From: Chloroflexota bacterium | GTDB taxonomy: Bacteria; Chloroflexota; Anaerolineae; UBA4142 | DNA length: 41,166 nucleotides | Assembly: GCA_016215025.1 (NCBI GenBank) | Contig: JACRMI010000149.1 | Span: 1 to 41,166 of the forward strand | Reading direction: 5' to 3' | In this document: in pieces, positions 7,655 through 16,615 of the stretch | Layout: every line of letters starts with the position of its first letter | How positions within the stretch are numbered: position 1 is the first letter of the stretch | The notes under the pieces: generated by a model | Seen by the model: the letters and a program-made list of their open reading frames with translations, nothing else | Databases searched by the model: none | What the model was told of the DNA's origin: nothing | Made by a program: the position numbers and the translations under genes

Positions 7655-10445
7655 TTCACACGCGCTGATTCATCGCGCGTATCATGCTATCCAAACGAAT
7701 CTTACTAGCCCGACGGGCGAGCCGACGAATGCAACGTACGGATTTGCTTCGACGGTCTTGCGCGTCTTGAACGATGAGAAACCGGATTTGATCGCGGCGA
7801 CGTTTGATGTGGGCAAGAGCTTTCGCGATAAACTTTTCGCGGGTTACAAAGGCAATCGCCCCGAACTCGCCGACGATTTGCGGCCGCAGTTGCAGCGCTC
7901 GCGTGAGTTGATGGATGCGTTGAGCATTCCTGCGTTTGGAATGGAAGGTTACGAAGCGGACGATCTGCTTGGCACGCTCGCGCGCCAAGCCAGCGAACGT
8001 GGTATCGAGACGGTGATCGTTACCGGCGATACTGATACGTTGCAGTTGGTCACGCCCCAAGTTCGCGTGTTGATGTTCACGCCCTATGTCAGCGGCAACT
8101 TTGCGCTCTACGATGAAAAAGCGGTGCAAGAACGTTATCAACTTGCGCCCAAGCAGCTCATCGATTTCAAAGCGCTCAAAGGCGATACATCCGATAATGT
8201 CCCCGGCGTTGCCGGCATCGGCGAAAAGACGGCGACGAAATTGGTGCAGATGTACGGAAGCGTCGAAGGCATTTACGAACATCTCGATCAAGTTGAAAAA
8301 CGTTGGCAGGAAAAAATACGCGCGGGCGAAAAGCAAGCGTTTGCGAGCAAGAAACTTGTCACGATTGTGACCGATGCGCCGATCCAACTTGATCCTGAAA
8401 AATGTCGTGTGCACGACTATGATCGCGAGCGTATTATTGCACTCTTCCGCGAACTGGGTTTTAAAAGTTTGATTGATCGATTGCCGACATCGTCCAACCA
8501 GTCCGACTTGTTTTCGATTGAAAAAACAGAAACGAAAACCGAATTGGCTGGCGAAAATTATCATACGGTCGATACCGTTGCCGCGCTCGATCAACTCGTC
8601 GGGCGCTTGAAAGCGTTGAAGGAATTTGTCTTCGATGTGGAAACAACTTCGACAGACCCCATGCGCGCCGAGTTGGTCGGTATTGCGATTGGGGCAGGGA
8701 ACGGCGAAGCGTATTACGTTCCAGTTCTCAGTAGTCACGCGGAGCGTTCAGTAGTCAGTAGTCAGAATGTCGGTCAGATGACGTTTGATACCCGTCCACC
8801 CGTCACTCGCCGCGCGTCACTCGACCGTGATTTTATTCTCGCCAAACTCAAACCGATTTTTGAAGATGAGCATATCACCAAAGCGGCGCACAACGCCAAG
8901 TACGATATGACCGTGTTTGCGGAAGCAGGCGTCAATGTTCGCGGACTCGCGTTCGATTCAATGATCGCCGCGCACTTGGTCGAGCCGAGCAATCAATCGG
9001 TCGGTTTGAAGAATTTGGTGTTCTTGAAATTTGGCGTCGAGATGACGGAGATCGAAGCGCTGATTGGCAAAGGCAAGAACCAAATTTCGATGGCAGAAGT
9101 TGACCCGGCGAAAGCATCTGCTTATGCCTGCGCCGATGCGAACTATACTTATCGTTTGGTCGAGTATTACAAGCCGTTGTTGGCTGAGCAAGGCGTCGAA
9201 AAACTTTTCCATGAAATCGAAATGCCGCTGGTGCCGGTGCTGATGGACATCGAGCGCACGGGTGTTTTGCTCGACCTCGACGTTCTCAAAACGATGTCGG
9301 CAGACCTTACAGGGCGTTTGCAAGAATTGGATAAGCAGATTCAATCCTACGTTGGTGCGCCCATCAACATCGCTTCACCGATTCAGTTGGGCGACGCGCT
9401 GTTCAATCGGCTCAAGCTGCCGACGGCGGGGTTACCCAAGACAAAAACGGGGCAATATTCGACGGCTGCCGATGTATTGGAATCGCTCCGCAATGCGCAT
9501 CCCATCATTCCGTTGATTCTTCAGCACCGCGAACTCTCCAAGCTCAAAGGCACCTACGTCGATGCGTTACCGGCGCTGGTGCATCCACGCACTGGTCGCG
9601 TGCATACCGATTACAATCAGACAGGTACAGTCACCGGTCGCGTATCGTCGTCCAATCCCAATTTGCAAAATATTCCAGTTCGCACCGACCTAGGAAAACT
9701 GGTGCGCCGTGCATTTATCGCGCCGTCAGGCAGCAAGCTCATCAGTGCCGATTATTCCCAAGTCGAGTTGCGAATCCTCGCGCATATCACTCACGATCCG
9801 GGATTGGTCGGCGCGTTTGAGCGCGGCGAGGACATTCACGCTGCAACCGCCGCGCGCTTGTTCAACGTACCCATCGGTCAGGTCACATCAAATCAGCGTC
9901 GCTTGGGCAAGACCATCAACTTTGGTATCGCGTACGGCATCACCGATTACGGGGTTGCGGCGCGCACCGAGTTGTCAGTGACTGAAGCGCGCCAACTTAT
10001 CGACAATTATTTTACGCAGTTCGCTGGCGTCAAGGAGTACATTGAGCGCACCAAACACGAGGCGGGTAGTCACGGTTATGTGCAAACGTTGATGGGACGC
10101 CGTCGTTATTTTCCAGAGTTGCGTCCGGGCGCGCGCGTAAATCCTTCCCTGCGCAATGCCGCCGAACGTGAAGCGATCAATATGCCAATTCAAGGTAGTG
10201 CTGCCGACATTATCAAAATCGCGATGATTCGTTTGCATCGTGAGCTGCGCGCGCGCGGATTGAAAACGCGAATGACGCTCCAAGTCCACGATGAGTTGGT
10301 GTTCGAATCGCCGGATAATGAAATCAGCATTGTTGCACCCTTGATCTGCGAGATGATGGAAAATTCCTTTTCGCTCGATTCTAAACTCAAAGCCGATCTG
10401 GCAGTTGGTCAGAATTGGGATGAGATGAGTGAGATCAAAGTGTGA
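7635..10445 (+). CDS. polA: DNA polymerase I (5'-3' exonuclease, active-looking 3'-5' exonuclease, polymerase)
   Basis: 936 residues, the usual size for a three-domain Pol I used in gap filling, repair and Okazaki primer removal. The 5' nuclease domain is about 1-290 (LLLLDSHALIHRAYHA; GYEADDLLGTLA; TGDTDTLQLV; GDTSDNVPGVAGIGEKTA). The proofreading domain keeps all DEDD-type motifs: FDVETTS near 332-338, AHNAKYD, and YACADANYT. The polymerase motifs are DYSQVELR (motif A, near 706), RRLGKTINFGIAYG (B) and QVHDELVFE (C, near 883). Between exo motifs I and II, residues about 363-400 (LSSHAERSVVSSQNV...TRRASLD) are not conserved and are encoded by repeat-like DNA, so they look like an in-frame insertion. 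The start ATG lies inside the end of the STAND gene; the stop overlaps the next GTG (GTGA). Confidence 0.95.
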   Translation: MKLLLLDSHALIHRAYHAIQTNLTSPTGEPTNATYGFASTVLRVLNDEKPDLIAATFDVGKSFRDKLFAGYKGNRPELADDLRPQLQRSRELMDALSIPAFGMEGYEADDLLGTLARQASERGIETVIVTGDTDTLQLVTPQVRVLMFTPYVSGNFALYDEKAVQERYQLAPKQLIDFKALKGDTSDNVPGVAGIGEKTATKLVQMYGSVEGIYEHLDQVEKRWQEKIRAGEKQAFASKKLVTIVTDAPIQLDPEKCRVHDYDRERIIALFRELGFKSLIDRLPTSSNQSDLFSIEKTETKTELAGENYHTVDTVAALDQLVGRLKALKEFVFDVETTSTDPMRAELVGIAIGAGNGEAYYVPVLSSHAERSVVSSQNVGQMTFDTRPPVTRRASLDRDFILAKLKPIFEDEHITKAAHNAKYDMTVFAEAGVNVRGLAFDSMIAAHLVEPSNQSVGLKNLVFLKFGVEMTEIEALIGKGKNQISMAEVDPAKASAYACADANYTYRLVEYYKPLLAEQGVEKLFHEIEMPLVPVLMDIERTGVLLDLDVLKTMSADLTGRLQELDKQIQSYVGAPINIASPIQLGDALFNRLKLPTAGLPKTKTGQYSTAADVLESLRNAHPIIPLILQHRELSKLKGTYVDALPALVHPRTGRVHTDYNQTGTVTGRVSSSNPNLQNIPVRTDLGKLVRRAFIAPSGSKLISADYSQVELRILAHITHDPGLVGAFERGEDIHAATAARLFNVPIGQVTSNQRRLGKTINFGIAYGITDYGVAARTELSVTEARQLIDNYFTQFAGVKEYIERTKHEAGSHGYVQTLMGRRRYFPELRPGARVNPSLRNAAEREAINMPIQGSAADIIKIAMIRLHRELRARGLKTRMTLQVHDELVFESPDNEISIVAPLICEMMENSFSLDSKLKADLAVGQNWDEMSEIKV
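8728..8826. repeat. Repeat-derived in-frame insert inside polA
   Basis: TCAGTAGTCA occurs at 8728 and again at 8748, where it continues as CAGTAGT heptamers. A short GCGGAGCG REP-like piece lies between them. A CGTCACTCG-type tract follows at about 8793-8826. This matches the repeat families found between genes in this window. The reading frame remains open and the encoded residues sit in a surface position between conserved exonuclease motifs I and II. Confidence 0.6.
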
Positions 10446-13165
10446 GATGGATTCGAAGGTGGGAAGGATGGGCACTGGCATTTTTGATCCTGGTACCGTT
10501 TGTTTTATTCTGGCAAGTTACCCTGGGGCAGGGTGTTTGGTTTGGCAACGATATTGTTCGCACCTATTATCCGCTCGGTGTTGAACTATCGCGTGCGTTG
10601 AACGCGGGCCGCATTCCTCTGTGGTCGCCTGGTTTGTATGGCGGATTCCCCATTTTGGCTGACGCGCAAATTGGCGCGCTCTACCCTCTCAATCTTATTC
10701 TCTTTCGATTTCTTCCATCGCATTTGGCAGTCTCGTACAGCATGTTGCTGCACCTGGCATGGGCAGCCGTTGGCATGTACTTGCTCATGCGATCATTCGG
10801 TCTGCGAATTTCGAGCGCATTGCTCGCGGGTCTTGTTTTTTCTCTGAACGGATTTATGCTGGCGCGATTGGAACACGCCACCGTGTTGACGACGAGCGCC
10901 TGGTTGCCATGGATCGTTTTCTTGCAGCACAACTTTCAGCGTGCGTGGTTGCAAAAAGATTCCAAGGCAAGGATTTGGTTTTTTCTTCTTACTCTTTCGA
11001 TTGGAATGCAATTGCTTTGCGGCTTTCCCCAGATTGCCTTCATGAGTTTGCTTACTGTTGGTCTGGTAGGACTTGTGGGAAGATGGTGGTGGAATAATAA
11101 TGATTCAAAATCATCGCCTCAGGATCGATTATCTTTAGCCAAGTCCATTGTCCTGGCCGCTTTCTGGATCGCTCTTCCGATTTTTCTTGGCGCGGCGATG
11201 GTGGCAGCGCAGCTCTTGCCAACCGCCGAGTTAGTAGGATATTCAGTGCGCGGTAGTACGTTGGATGCGAAATTTCTCACGAGCTACTCCTTGCCGCCCG
11301 AAGCAGTCTCGCAATTTATTTTTCCTTTTTTGCGTGGTGAACCCGCCGAAAGTCAGAACAACGAATACTGGGCGTACCTGGGACTCGTGCCCTTTGCGCT
11401 TGCCATTCTCGCTCCATTTCTCCGGCGCGACAAGCGCACCTTTTTCTTTGCGATTTTTGCTCTAGTCGCCTTGTCGCTGACTTTGGGAACCGTAAACTCC
11501 CTCTATAATTTGCTTTACCAATTGCCCGGCTTCAATCTCTTTCGTGTGCCAGCGCGTTATTTGCTGCTTTTCGTTTTTGCCGTTGCGATTCTCGCCGCTG
11601 TCGCTTTCGACGAATTATCCAATCGATTGAAAAATCTCCCCGGTTCGATGGCGCGTGCTTTGCTCGTGAGCGTTGTTTTGGGTTTATCGACTATCGCCTC
11701 GATCTGGCTCGCGCAAACTCAGCCGATTGAATTTTGGTTGCGAGCATGGCAAATATTGCCGTTCATTTTTACCGTCATCGCCGCAGGATTGTTATTCGCA
11801 TTGCGCGCGAACCGAGTTAAGGCTCTAACATTCCAAGCACTCATCGTCGGCGTGACCCTTTTCGACCTGGCGAGTGCAGCGCCTGTTTTCACGCTTACGC
11901 TGGGTCTAATCACAAACCCCGCGAATGTCGCCGTGGTGCCGCGATCCTTGGCGGCGATGGACCTCGCCCCAGGCGATGGACGAATCTACACCAACGATGG
12001 CATTATGCCATCGCCGCCTGCAATTCGCGCGAGTCTTTTTCCAAATTTGGCGCTCGTCTATGGCAAGGAAAGCACGCAAGCGTATTCGTCGTTAGCTTTG
12101 ACGCGTCAGTCGGATTATTTTTTCAATCCATCGCCAGTGATGTTCAACATTGCCAACACGCGATATTTCGCTGTGCCTTTAGAGCCACGTCCGCAAACGA
12201 AATCGCTCGCGCCAAATTCAAGATTAGCGATCGATGTTATCAATAACGAGGAGATTTTTCCCGCGACCTTGGCTGCTGGCATCACGGTCACTTCATTCAC
12301 CGAACATGCCGAAGAACTGGCAGACGGAACGCCGATAGGCGAACTCGTCATCCGGCGACATGATGCTAGGGTTGAATCGTTTCCAATGCGCGCCGGCATT
12401 GAAACGGGCGATTGGGATTGGGCGCGCAAAAATATTCGATATAGCCAAATTCGAATTGCGCGCACATTTTCAGGATTTTGGCGTTCCTTCGGGCGGAATT
12501 TTCAAGGTAATACCTACTCGGCTCACTTTGCGTTTGACCCCAGTGAAATTGTCGGTATCAACATTCGGACGTTCGACCCAGCCGTTGGATTAACAATCGA
12601 GCGAGTCATTTTGACCGACCCGCAAGGAAAAGAAATATCGCTCGCCAAGTTGATCGGTAAAAATGGTTTTGCGGTGACGTTTCTCAGCGATACGGCTGCG
12701 ATCTGGCAGAACTTGGATGTCCTCCCACGCGCGTTCATCGTTCACGCAGCAGAGATTGCGAACGATGATCGTGCGTACGAGCGAATGCGCGAACCTGCGT
12801 TTCCGACCAATCGGTTAATCTTGTTGAACGACGGCAAACCTATGCAAGAGGATGGAGATCCAAGCGCACAAGACAACGTTCTAATTCTGCGCTATGAACC
12901 GGAACGGGTTGAGCTAATCGCAGAAACGAATCGCGCGGGCTATCTCTTTCTCGCCGACTCGTGGTATCCGGGCTGGAACGCTTACGTCGATGGGAATCTC
13001 ACGCCGATTCAGCGCGCTAATGTTTTGTTTCGTGCCGTCCCCATCGAGCCGGGCAAACATCAAGTCGTGTTTGAGTATCGACCCCAGTCATTTGTCATCG
13101 GCGCGACAATCAGTATAATCAGTGTCCTGATATTGGTTGGTATTTGCATACTCTACTTTCGGTGA
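10442..13165 (+). CDS. YfhO-like multi-pass membrane protein (GT-C-like fold)
   Basis: 907 residues starting at GTG 10442, overlapping the polA stop by GTGA; no in-frame ATG is nearby. The first roughly 500 residues have about a dozen hydrophobic helices. The first loop motif GNDIVRTYYPLGVELSRALNAGRIPLWSP-type and GGFPILADAQIGALYPLN are characteristic of the YfhO / bacterial membrane protein family related to GT-C glycosyltransferases. These are thought to modify teichoic acids or other surface glycans, usually with polyprenyl-linked sugars. Residues about 500-890 form a large extracytoplasmic domain ending in the family-typical SWYPGWNAYVDG...FRAVPIEPGKHQVVFEYRP, followed by a final helix. 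Nothing in the neighbours identifies the sugar or acceptor. The family call is good; enzymatic activity is inferred. Confidence 0.82.
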   Translation: MRWIRRWEGWALAFLILVPFVLFWQVTLGQGVWFGNDIVRTYYPLGVELSRALNAGRIPLWSPGLYGGFPILADAQIGALYPLNLILFRFLPSHLAVSYSMLLHLAWAAVGMYLLMRSFGLRISSALLAGLVFSLNGFMLARLEHATVLTTSAWLPWIVFLQHNFQRAWLQKDSKARIWFFLLTLSIGMQLLCGFPQIAFMSLLTVGLVGLVGRWWWNNNDSKSSPQDRLSLAKSIVLAAFWIALPIFLGAAMVAAQLLPTAELVGYSVRGSTLDAKFLTSYSLPPEAVSQFIFPFLRGEPAESQNNEYWAYLGLVPFALAILAPFLRRDKRTFFFAIFALVALSLTLGTVNSLYNLLYQLPGFNLFRVPARYLLLFVFAVAILAAVAFDELSNRLKNLPGSMARALLVSVVLGLSTIASIWLAQTQPIEFWLRAWQILPFIFTVIAAGLLFALRANRVKALTFQALIVGVTLFDLASAAPVFTLTLGLITNPANVAVVPRSLAAMDLAPGDGRIYTNDGIMPSPPAIRASLFPNLALVYGKESTQAYSSLALTRQSDYFFNPSPVMFNIANTRYFAVPLEPRPQTKSLAPNSRLAIDVINNEEIFPATLAAGITVTSFTEHAEELADGTPIGELVIRRHDARVESFPMRAGIETGDWDWARKNIRYSQIRIARTFSGFWRSFGRNFQGNTYSAHFAFDPSEIVGINIRTFDPAVGLTIERVILTDPQGKEISLAKLIGKNGFAVTFLSDTAAIWQNLDVLPRAFIVHAAEIANDDRAYERMREPAFPTNRLILLNDGKPMQEDGDPSAQDNVLILRYEPERVELIAETNRAGYLFLADSWYPGWNAYVDGNLTPIQRANVLFRAVPIEPGKHQVVFEYRPQSFVIGATISIISVLILVGICILYFR

Positions 13166-13177
13166 AATGATTATTCC

Positions 13178-13987
13178 ATGACGACGAATTCTCAATTCTT
13201 TGCGCCCACTGATTATGCCGTCTTCGATAATCGATTGGGCAGCAATCCTGATTATGATGGTGAACGCGAACGCATTAAAACCAAGCTGGCGGAATTGCAT
13301 CGCGAAATTTATCCCGAAATTCGCAAAAGCAAATGGGACTTGCATCCGCATTGGATGACGCAATGGCTCGTGAGCGCCTCGCGCATTTCGCCCGCGACGC
13401 CGCGCATCGATTTCATGACGTTGCGCTACAGCAAGCCCGAGACGACCATCAAGCTGATGAAAAAAGAACTCTTTGAAGACTTTGGTCACTTTTACGCGAA
13501 CGCCATGATCGCCATGCGCGTCGATAAAGACGGCTTTGCGGTGGAATTATATGTGAGTGACAAAGCCTGGGTTGATGGACAGAACTTGAAATATCGCTTG
13601 CAAGCGAATGCAGAACAGCGCGGACATTTCCGCGTGTTGCTCGCCGAACTCGGTGCCGAGTATACGATTCAACTCGCGCAGTACGTGCGCAACGAGGAAG
13701 GGTTTACGCGTTACGAAGAAGTGTTGCGCGCCAAAGCCAGTCGGTTGGTCAATGTCGGCGTGTTAAATTCGACGGTGGAAAAATATAAACCCGGCGGTCA
13801 CGAGCTGCGTCTTGGGATTTATTACAAGCCCGATGACAAACGTCTGCACGCCAATAACATCGCCGATGAAATTGTGTTGCGGATCGAGCAGTTGTATCCC
13901 GTCTACGCGTTCATGAGCTGGTCACCGAAGAATGATTATCGAAAGGCAAAACATGTTGATCAAAAATCATCTCGCCGGACTCGTTAA
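13178..13987 (+). CDS. Conserved hypothetical cytosolic protein overlapping argS
   Basis: 269 residues, mixed alpha/beta and highly charged, without signal peptide or membrane helix. I do not recognise a domain. Notable stretches are KSKWDLHPHWMTQWLVSA, FGHFYANAMIAMRVDKDGFAVELYV and KPGGHELRLGIYYKPDD. The start ATG at 13178 has no strong ribosome binding site (GGTGAAA 16 bases upstream). It lies 12 bp after the YfhO gene, and its 3' end overlaps the argS start by about 35 nt. It is therefore part of the polA-argS transcription block. The last 15 codons lie in the overlap and are probably constrained by argS, so the C-terminus is likely not functionally important. Confidence 0.7.
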   Translation: MTTNSQFFAPTDYAVFDNRLGSNPDYDGERERIKTKLAELHREIYPEIRKSKWDLHPHWMTQWLVSASRISPATPRIDFMTLRYSKPETTIKLMKKELFEDFGHFYANAMIAMRVDKDGFAVELYVSDKAWVDGQNLKYRLQANAEQRGHFRVLLAELGAEYTIQLAQYVRNEEGFTRYEEVLRAKASRLVNVGVLNSTVEKYKPGGHELRLGIYYKPDDKRLHANNIADEIVLRIEQLYPVYAFMSWSPKNDYRKAKHVDQKSSRRTR

Positions 13988-15644
13988 GCAAGCCATTGTC
14001 GCCGCGCAAACGGCGGGGGCATTGCCCGCGTTTGCCATGCCCGATGTTTTTGTCGAACGTCCACAGCGCAAAGAGTGGGGCGATTTCTCAACGTCTGCGC
14101 CGCTCAAGCTTGCCCGCGATGCAAAACGCGCGCCGCTGCAAATCGCGCAGGTCATCGCCGCGCATGTTCCCTCGGATGAGGCAGTTGCCAAAGTCGATGC
14201 GAGCGCGCCGGGTTTTGTGAATTTCACGTTGAACGGTGCTTGGATCGCGAAACAAGTCGATTCGATTTTGGCGCAGGGCGCGCAGTACGGTAATTTGGAA
14301 TGCGACAAGCAATTAAACATCCAAGTCGAATACGTTAGCGCCAATCCGACGGGACCGCTGCACATTGGCGGCGGACGCAATGGCGCGATTGGCGACACGC
14401 TCGCGAATGTCTTGCAAGCGGCAGGGCACAAGGTCCAGCGCGAGTTTTACATCAACGATAACGGTTCGCAGGTGCGCATTTTTGGCGAAAGCATTTTTGC
14501 GCGGTACGCGCAAGCGCTCGGACGCGATGAACCTTTTCCCGAAAATGGCTACCAAGGTTCTTATATCGTCGATATGGGCAAGCAGATCGCGCAAGAGCAC
14601 GGCGAGAAATTTTTAAACATGCCGCGCAAGGATGCAACGCGCACGCTGGGGCGCATGGGTATCCAATCGGTTCTGGATGGCTACGCCAAGACACTCAATC
14701 GTATGGGTGTGCGCTTTGATAATTGGTTTTCGGAGCGCTCGCTGCACGATGATGGAACGTTCACACGCGCGCTCAAGATTTTGCAAGACAAGGGACTGAC
14801 GCTCGAAAAAGATGGGGCCGTGTGGTTCGCGGCGCAAGAGCTAGGTGAAGATAAAGATGCGGTGCTCATTCGCTCGGCGCAAGTGATCGCCGAACCCGAC
14901 GAACGACCGACCTATCTCGGCTCGGATGTCGCGTACGTGTGGAACAAACTGGTCGAGCGCAAATTTGATCGCGCAATTTACATCTGGGGCGCAGACCATC
15001 ACGGCGATGTGCCGCGTGTCATGGCGGTCACGCGCGCGCTGGGTCTCGATGCTTCTCGCGTAACGTTGTTGCTGCATCAGTTTGTCAATCTGAAACGTGG
15101 CGGCGAATTGGTCAAGATGAGCAAGCGCGCGGGTGAGTTCGTGATGATGAATGAATTGCTCGACGAAGTTGGGCCCGACGCGGTGCGCTTTATGCTCATC
15201 TCACGTTCCGCCGACACGACGATCGATTTCGATATCGAGCTGGCGAAAAAGCAATCGGACGAAAATCCCGTATACTACGTTCAATACTCGCACGCGCGGA
15301 TCGCTAGCATTTTGCGCAAGGCGGCTGAGTCGGGGATGACGCCCGAAGGCGGCGATGTCTCACTGCTCAAGCATCCCGCCGAATTGGAATTGATTCGCGA
15401 GATGATGCGCCTGCCCGAAGTGGTTGAACTGGCGGCGGCGAAGCTTGAGCCGCATCACTTGCCGCATTATGCCATCGATCTGGCCGGTGTCTTTCATTCC
15501 TTCTACGATCAGTGTCGCGTCGTTTCATCCGAGCCAGGCGACGAAGCGATTTCGCGCGCGCGCCTAAAGTTGGTGAATGCAGCCAAGACTACATTTGCGC
15601 GAACGCTTACGTTGATGGGCGTGAACGCACCGGATTCAATGTAA
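13953..15644 (+). CDS. argS: Arginyl-tRNA synthetase
   Basis: 563 residues; class I synthetase that charges tRNA-Arg with arginine. The start ATG at 13953 has GAAAGG upstream and is preferred over the in-frame ATG at 13932, which has none. The N-terminal Add1 domain (1-110; EWGDFSTSAPLKLAR, APGFVNFTL) is typical of ArgS. The signature NPTGPLHIGGGRNGAIGD at about 132-149 carries HIGG in place of HIGH, a variation in the last position that ArgS proteins tolerate. KMSKR lies near residue 388. The C-terminal anticodon-binding DALR domain begins around 450 (YVQYSHARIASILRKA) and ends with the helical ALKLVNA-type segment. The stop codon overlaps the next start as TAATG. Housekeeping gene with no anomaly. 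Confidence 0.95.
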   Translation: MLIKNHLAGLVKQAIVAAQTAGALPAFAMPDVFVERPQRKEWGDFSTSAPLKLARDAKRAPLQIAQVIAAHVPSDEAVAKVDASAPGFVNFTLNGAWIAKQVDSILAQGAQYGNLECDKQLNIQVEYVSANPTGPLHIGGGRNGAIGDTLANVLQAAGHKVQREFYINDNGSQVRIFGESIFARYAQALGRDEPFPENGYQGSYIVDMGKQIAQEHGEKFLNMPRKDATRTLGRMGIQSVLDGYAKTLNRMGVRFDNWFSERSLHDDGTFTRALKILQDKGLTLEKDGAVWFAAQELGEDKDAVLIRSAQVIAEPDERPTYLGSDVAYVWNKLVERKFDRAIYIWGADHHGDVPRVMAVTRALGLDASRVTLLLHQFVNLKRGGELVKMSKRAGEFVMMNELLDEVGPDAVRFMLISRSADTTIDFDIELAKKQSDENPVYYVQYSHARIASILRKAAESGMTPEGGDVSLLKHPAELELIREMMRLPEVVELAAAKLEPHHLPHYAIDLAGVFHSFYDQCRVVSSEPGDEAISRARLKLVNAAKTTFARTLTLMGVNAPDSM

Positions 15645-16195
15645 TGAAACAACTTGCAGGTGGTTGCGTCGGCGCAATCATGGGTTTAATTGTCGGCATT
15701 GTTTTGACCTTTGCCGCCATGACGTTCATGACCCGGCAGAATGTGCCGGCGGTGACTGCAACCACTCCAACGCCCGGGCGTTCCGACGTGTCGATTACGG
15801 CGAACGCGACGTTCATCAATTCGCAGATTCAACAAACGATTCGCCAGAGCGGTCTGCTCAAGCAAGCGTCCGTCACACTCGCTTCGCCGAATATTATCCA
15901 AATCAATGCGGCAGTCGATACGACGATCCTGGGGCAGCGCATCACGGCGAATCCAACGGCGATCATGCGTGTAGCCGTCAAGAACAATCGGATCGCATTA
16001 AGCGTCGAAAAAATCGATACGGGCAATGCGGCGGTTCCCACGTCGTTGATGAGTGGAACGACCGAGACGCTGCGCGCGCAAGCTGAAGACGTGATCAATC
16101 GCCAAATTCAGCGCGCGCTGCAAGGCACGAGCATGAAGATCGTCAACGTCCGCATGACGCCAAATGAGATGACGTTGGATTTGGTCAGCCAGTAG
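15644..16195 (+). CDS. Membrane-anchored YpmS/DUF2993-like lipid-binding-type protein
   Basis: 183 residues from the ATG that overlaps the argS stop (TAATG). An upstream in-frame start would encode argS antisense-frame residues and is rejected. There is one N-terminal helix (GGCVGAIMGLIVGIVLTFAAMTFM), then an extracytoplasmic beta-rich domain. The pattern SITANATFINSQIQQTI...ASVTLASPNIIQINAAVDTTILGQRI...VAVKNNRIALSVEKID resembles YpmS (DUF2140) and DUF2993 proteins, which fold like lipid-binding TULIP or BPI-type domains. The call is from pattern only. It is the last gene of the argS block; a promoter for the cobalamin operon begins inside its final codons. Confidence 0.6.
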   Translation: MKQLAGGCVGAIMGLIVGIVLTFAAMTFMTRQNVPAVTATTPTPGRSDVSITANATFINSQIQQTIRQSGLLKQASVTLASPNIIQINAAVDTTILGQRITANPTAIMRVAVKNNRIALSVEKIDTGNAAVPTSLMSGTTETLRAQAEDVINRQIQRALQGTSMKIVNVRMTPNEMTLDLVSQ

Positions 16196-16209
16196 AAACG
16201 TGTTATAAT
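16181..16209 (+). promoter_or_regulatory. Promoter of the cobalamin operon
   Basis: TTGGTC (16181-16186), 17-bp spacer, TATAAT (16204-16209) with extended -10 TG (TGTTATAAT). The -35 lies in the last codons of the preceding gene. Predicted transcription start is near 16216, about 17 nt before the riboswitch P1 stem. Confidence 0.75.
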
Positions 16210-16232
16210 CTCGCCACACTTAACAACTCGAT

Positions 16233-16383
16233 GACAGACGAACAGGGGAAGTTCGGTGCAAGACCGACGCTGTCCCGCAACTGTGAGATCAGTCGCCAGT
16301 CGCCAGTCGCCAGTGGTCAGAAAAATCTGACTACTGTTACTGATTACTGATTACTGAATCAAGCCAGGATACCTGTCTCTGTC
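16233..16383 (+). ncRNA. Adenosylcobalamin (B12) riboswitch aptamer with a heptamer-repeat arm
   Basis: All conserved elements are in order: GGGGAA, CGGTGCAAGACCG, CTGTCCCGCAACTGTGA and the B12-box AAGCCAGGATACCTG (16361-16375). P1 can form from GACAGA (16233-16238) and TCTGTC (16378-16383). It precedes btuF-btuC-cobO-cobT, the expected regulon. The segment 16290-16360, which corresponds to the variable arm, consists of heptamer repeats (see separate repeat entry). Binding of adenosylcobalamin would favour the downstream terminator and switch off uptake and salvage genes. Confidence 0.93.
16290..16360. repeat. Complementary heptamer arrays inside the B12 riboswitch
   Basis: Units CAGTCGC (x3) and then CAGTGGTCAGA are followed, after an A-rich loop, by TCTGACTACTG and then units of TTACTGA/TTACTGAT. 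CAGTGGTCAGA and TCTGACTACTG pair with one mismatch. Further out, each CAGT faces an ACTG at a 7-nt step, giving a ladder of 4-bp helices separated by 3-nt internal loops. Confidence 0.8.
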
Positions 16384-16470
16384 AGCAAATGCAATGCAAC
16401 TCGATTGTGTTTGCGCTACCGAGCAACCTTCGCGCGAAAGGGGGCAGGATGATGATGATTCACGCACCAT

Positions 16471-16506
16471 AATCCCCTTGTCGAACAGGCAAGGGGATTT
16501 TTGTTT
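16471..16506 (+). terminator. Rho-independent terminator of the B12 riboswitch
   Basis: AATCCCCTTG (16471-16480) and CAAGGGGATT (16490-16499) form a perfect 10-bp stem with a 9-nt loop, followed by TTTTTGTTTT. It sits between the aptamer and btuF, so it is the expression platform acting at transcription level. Confidence 0.92.
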
Positions 16507-16527
16507 TAATCGTAGAACGAGCGACTG

Positions 16528-16575
16528 CGGCTCCTTTTGAGCCGAGCTCGCTGCGGGCTTGGCTCGAAGGAGCCG
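16528..16575. repeat. Inverted repeat between riboswitch terminator and btuF
   Basis: CGGCTCCTT (16528-16536) and AAGGAGCCG (16567-16575) are exact complements, with inner GAGCC/GGCTC pairs. It lies downstream of the terminator and ends 40 bp before the btuF start. It is probably a REP-type palindrome and has no T-tail. Confidence 0.6.
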
Positions 16576-16615
16576 TACTGCTCGTACCACAACATCAAAC
16601 CAAAGAAGGAGAAAC

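Noticed and set aside
8656..8738. Long minus-strand frame (7656-8738) opposite polA
   Set aside because: Shadow of the polA coding frame; no start signal and no family pattern.
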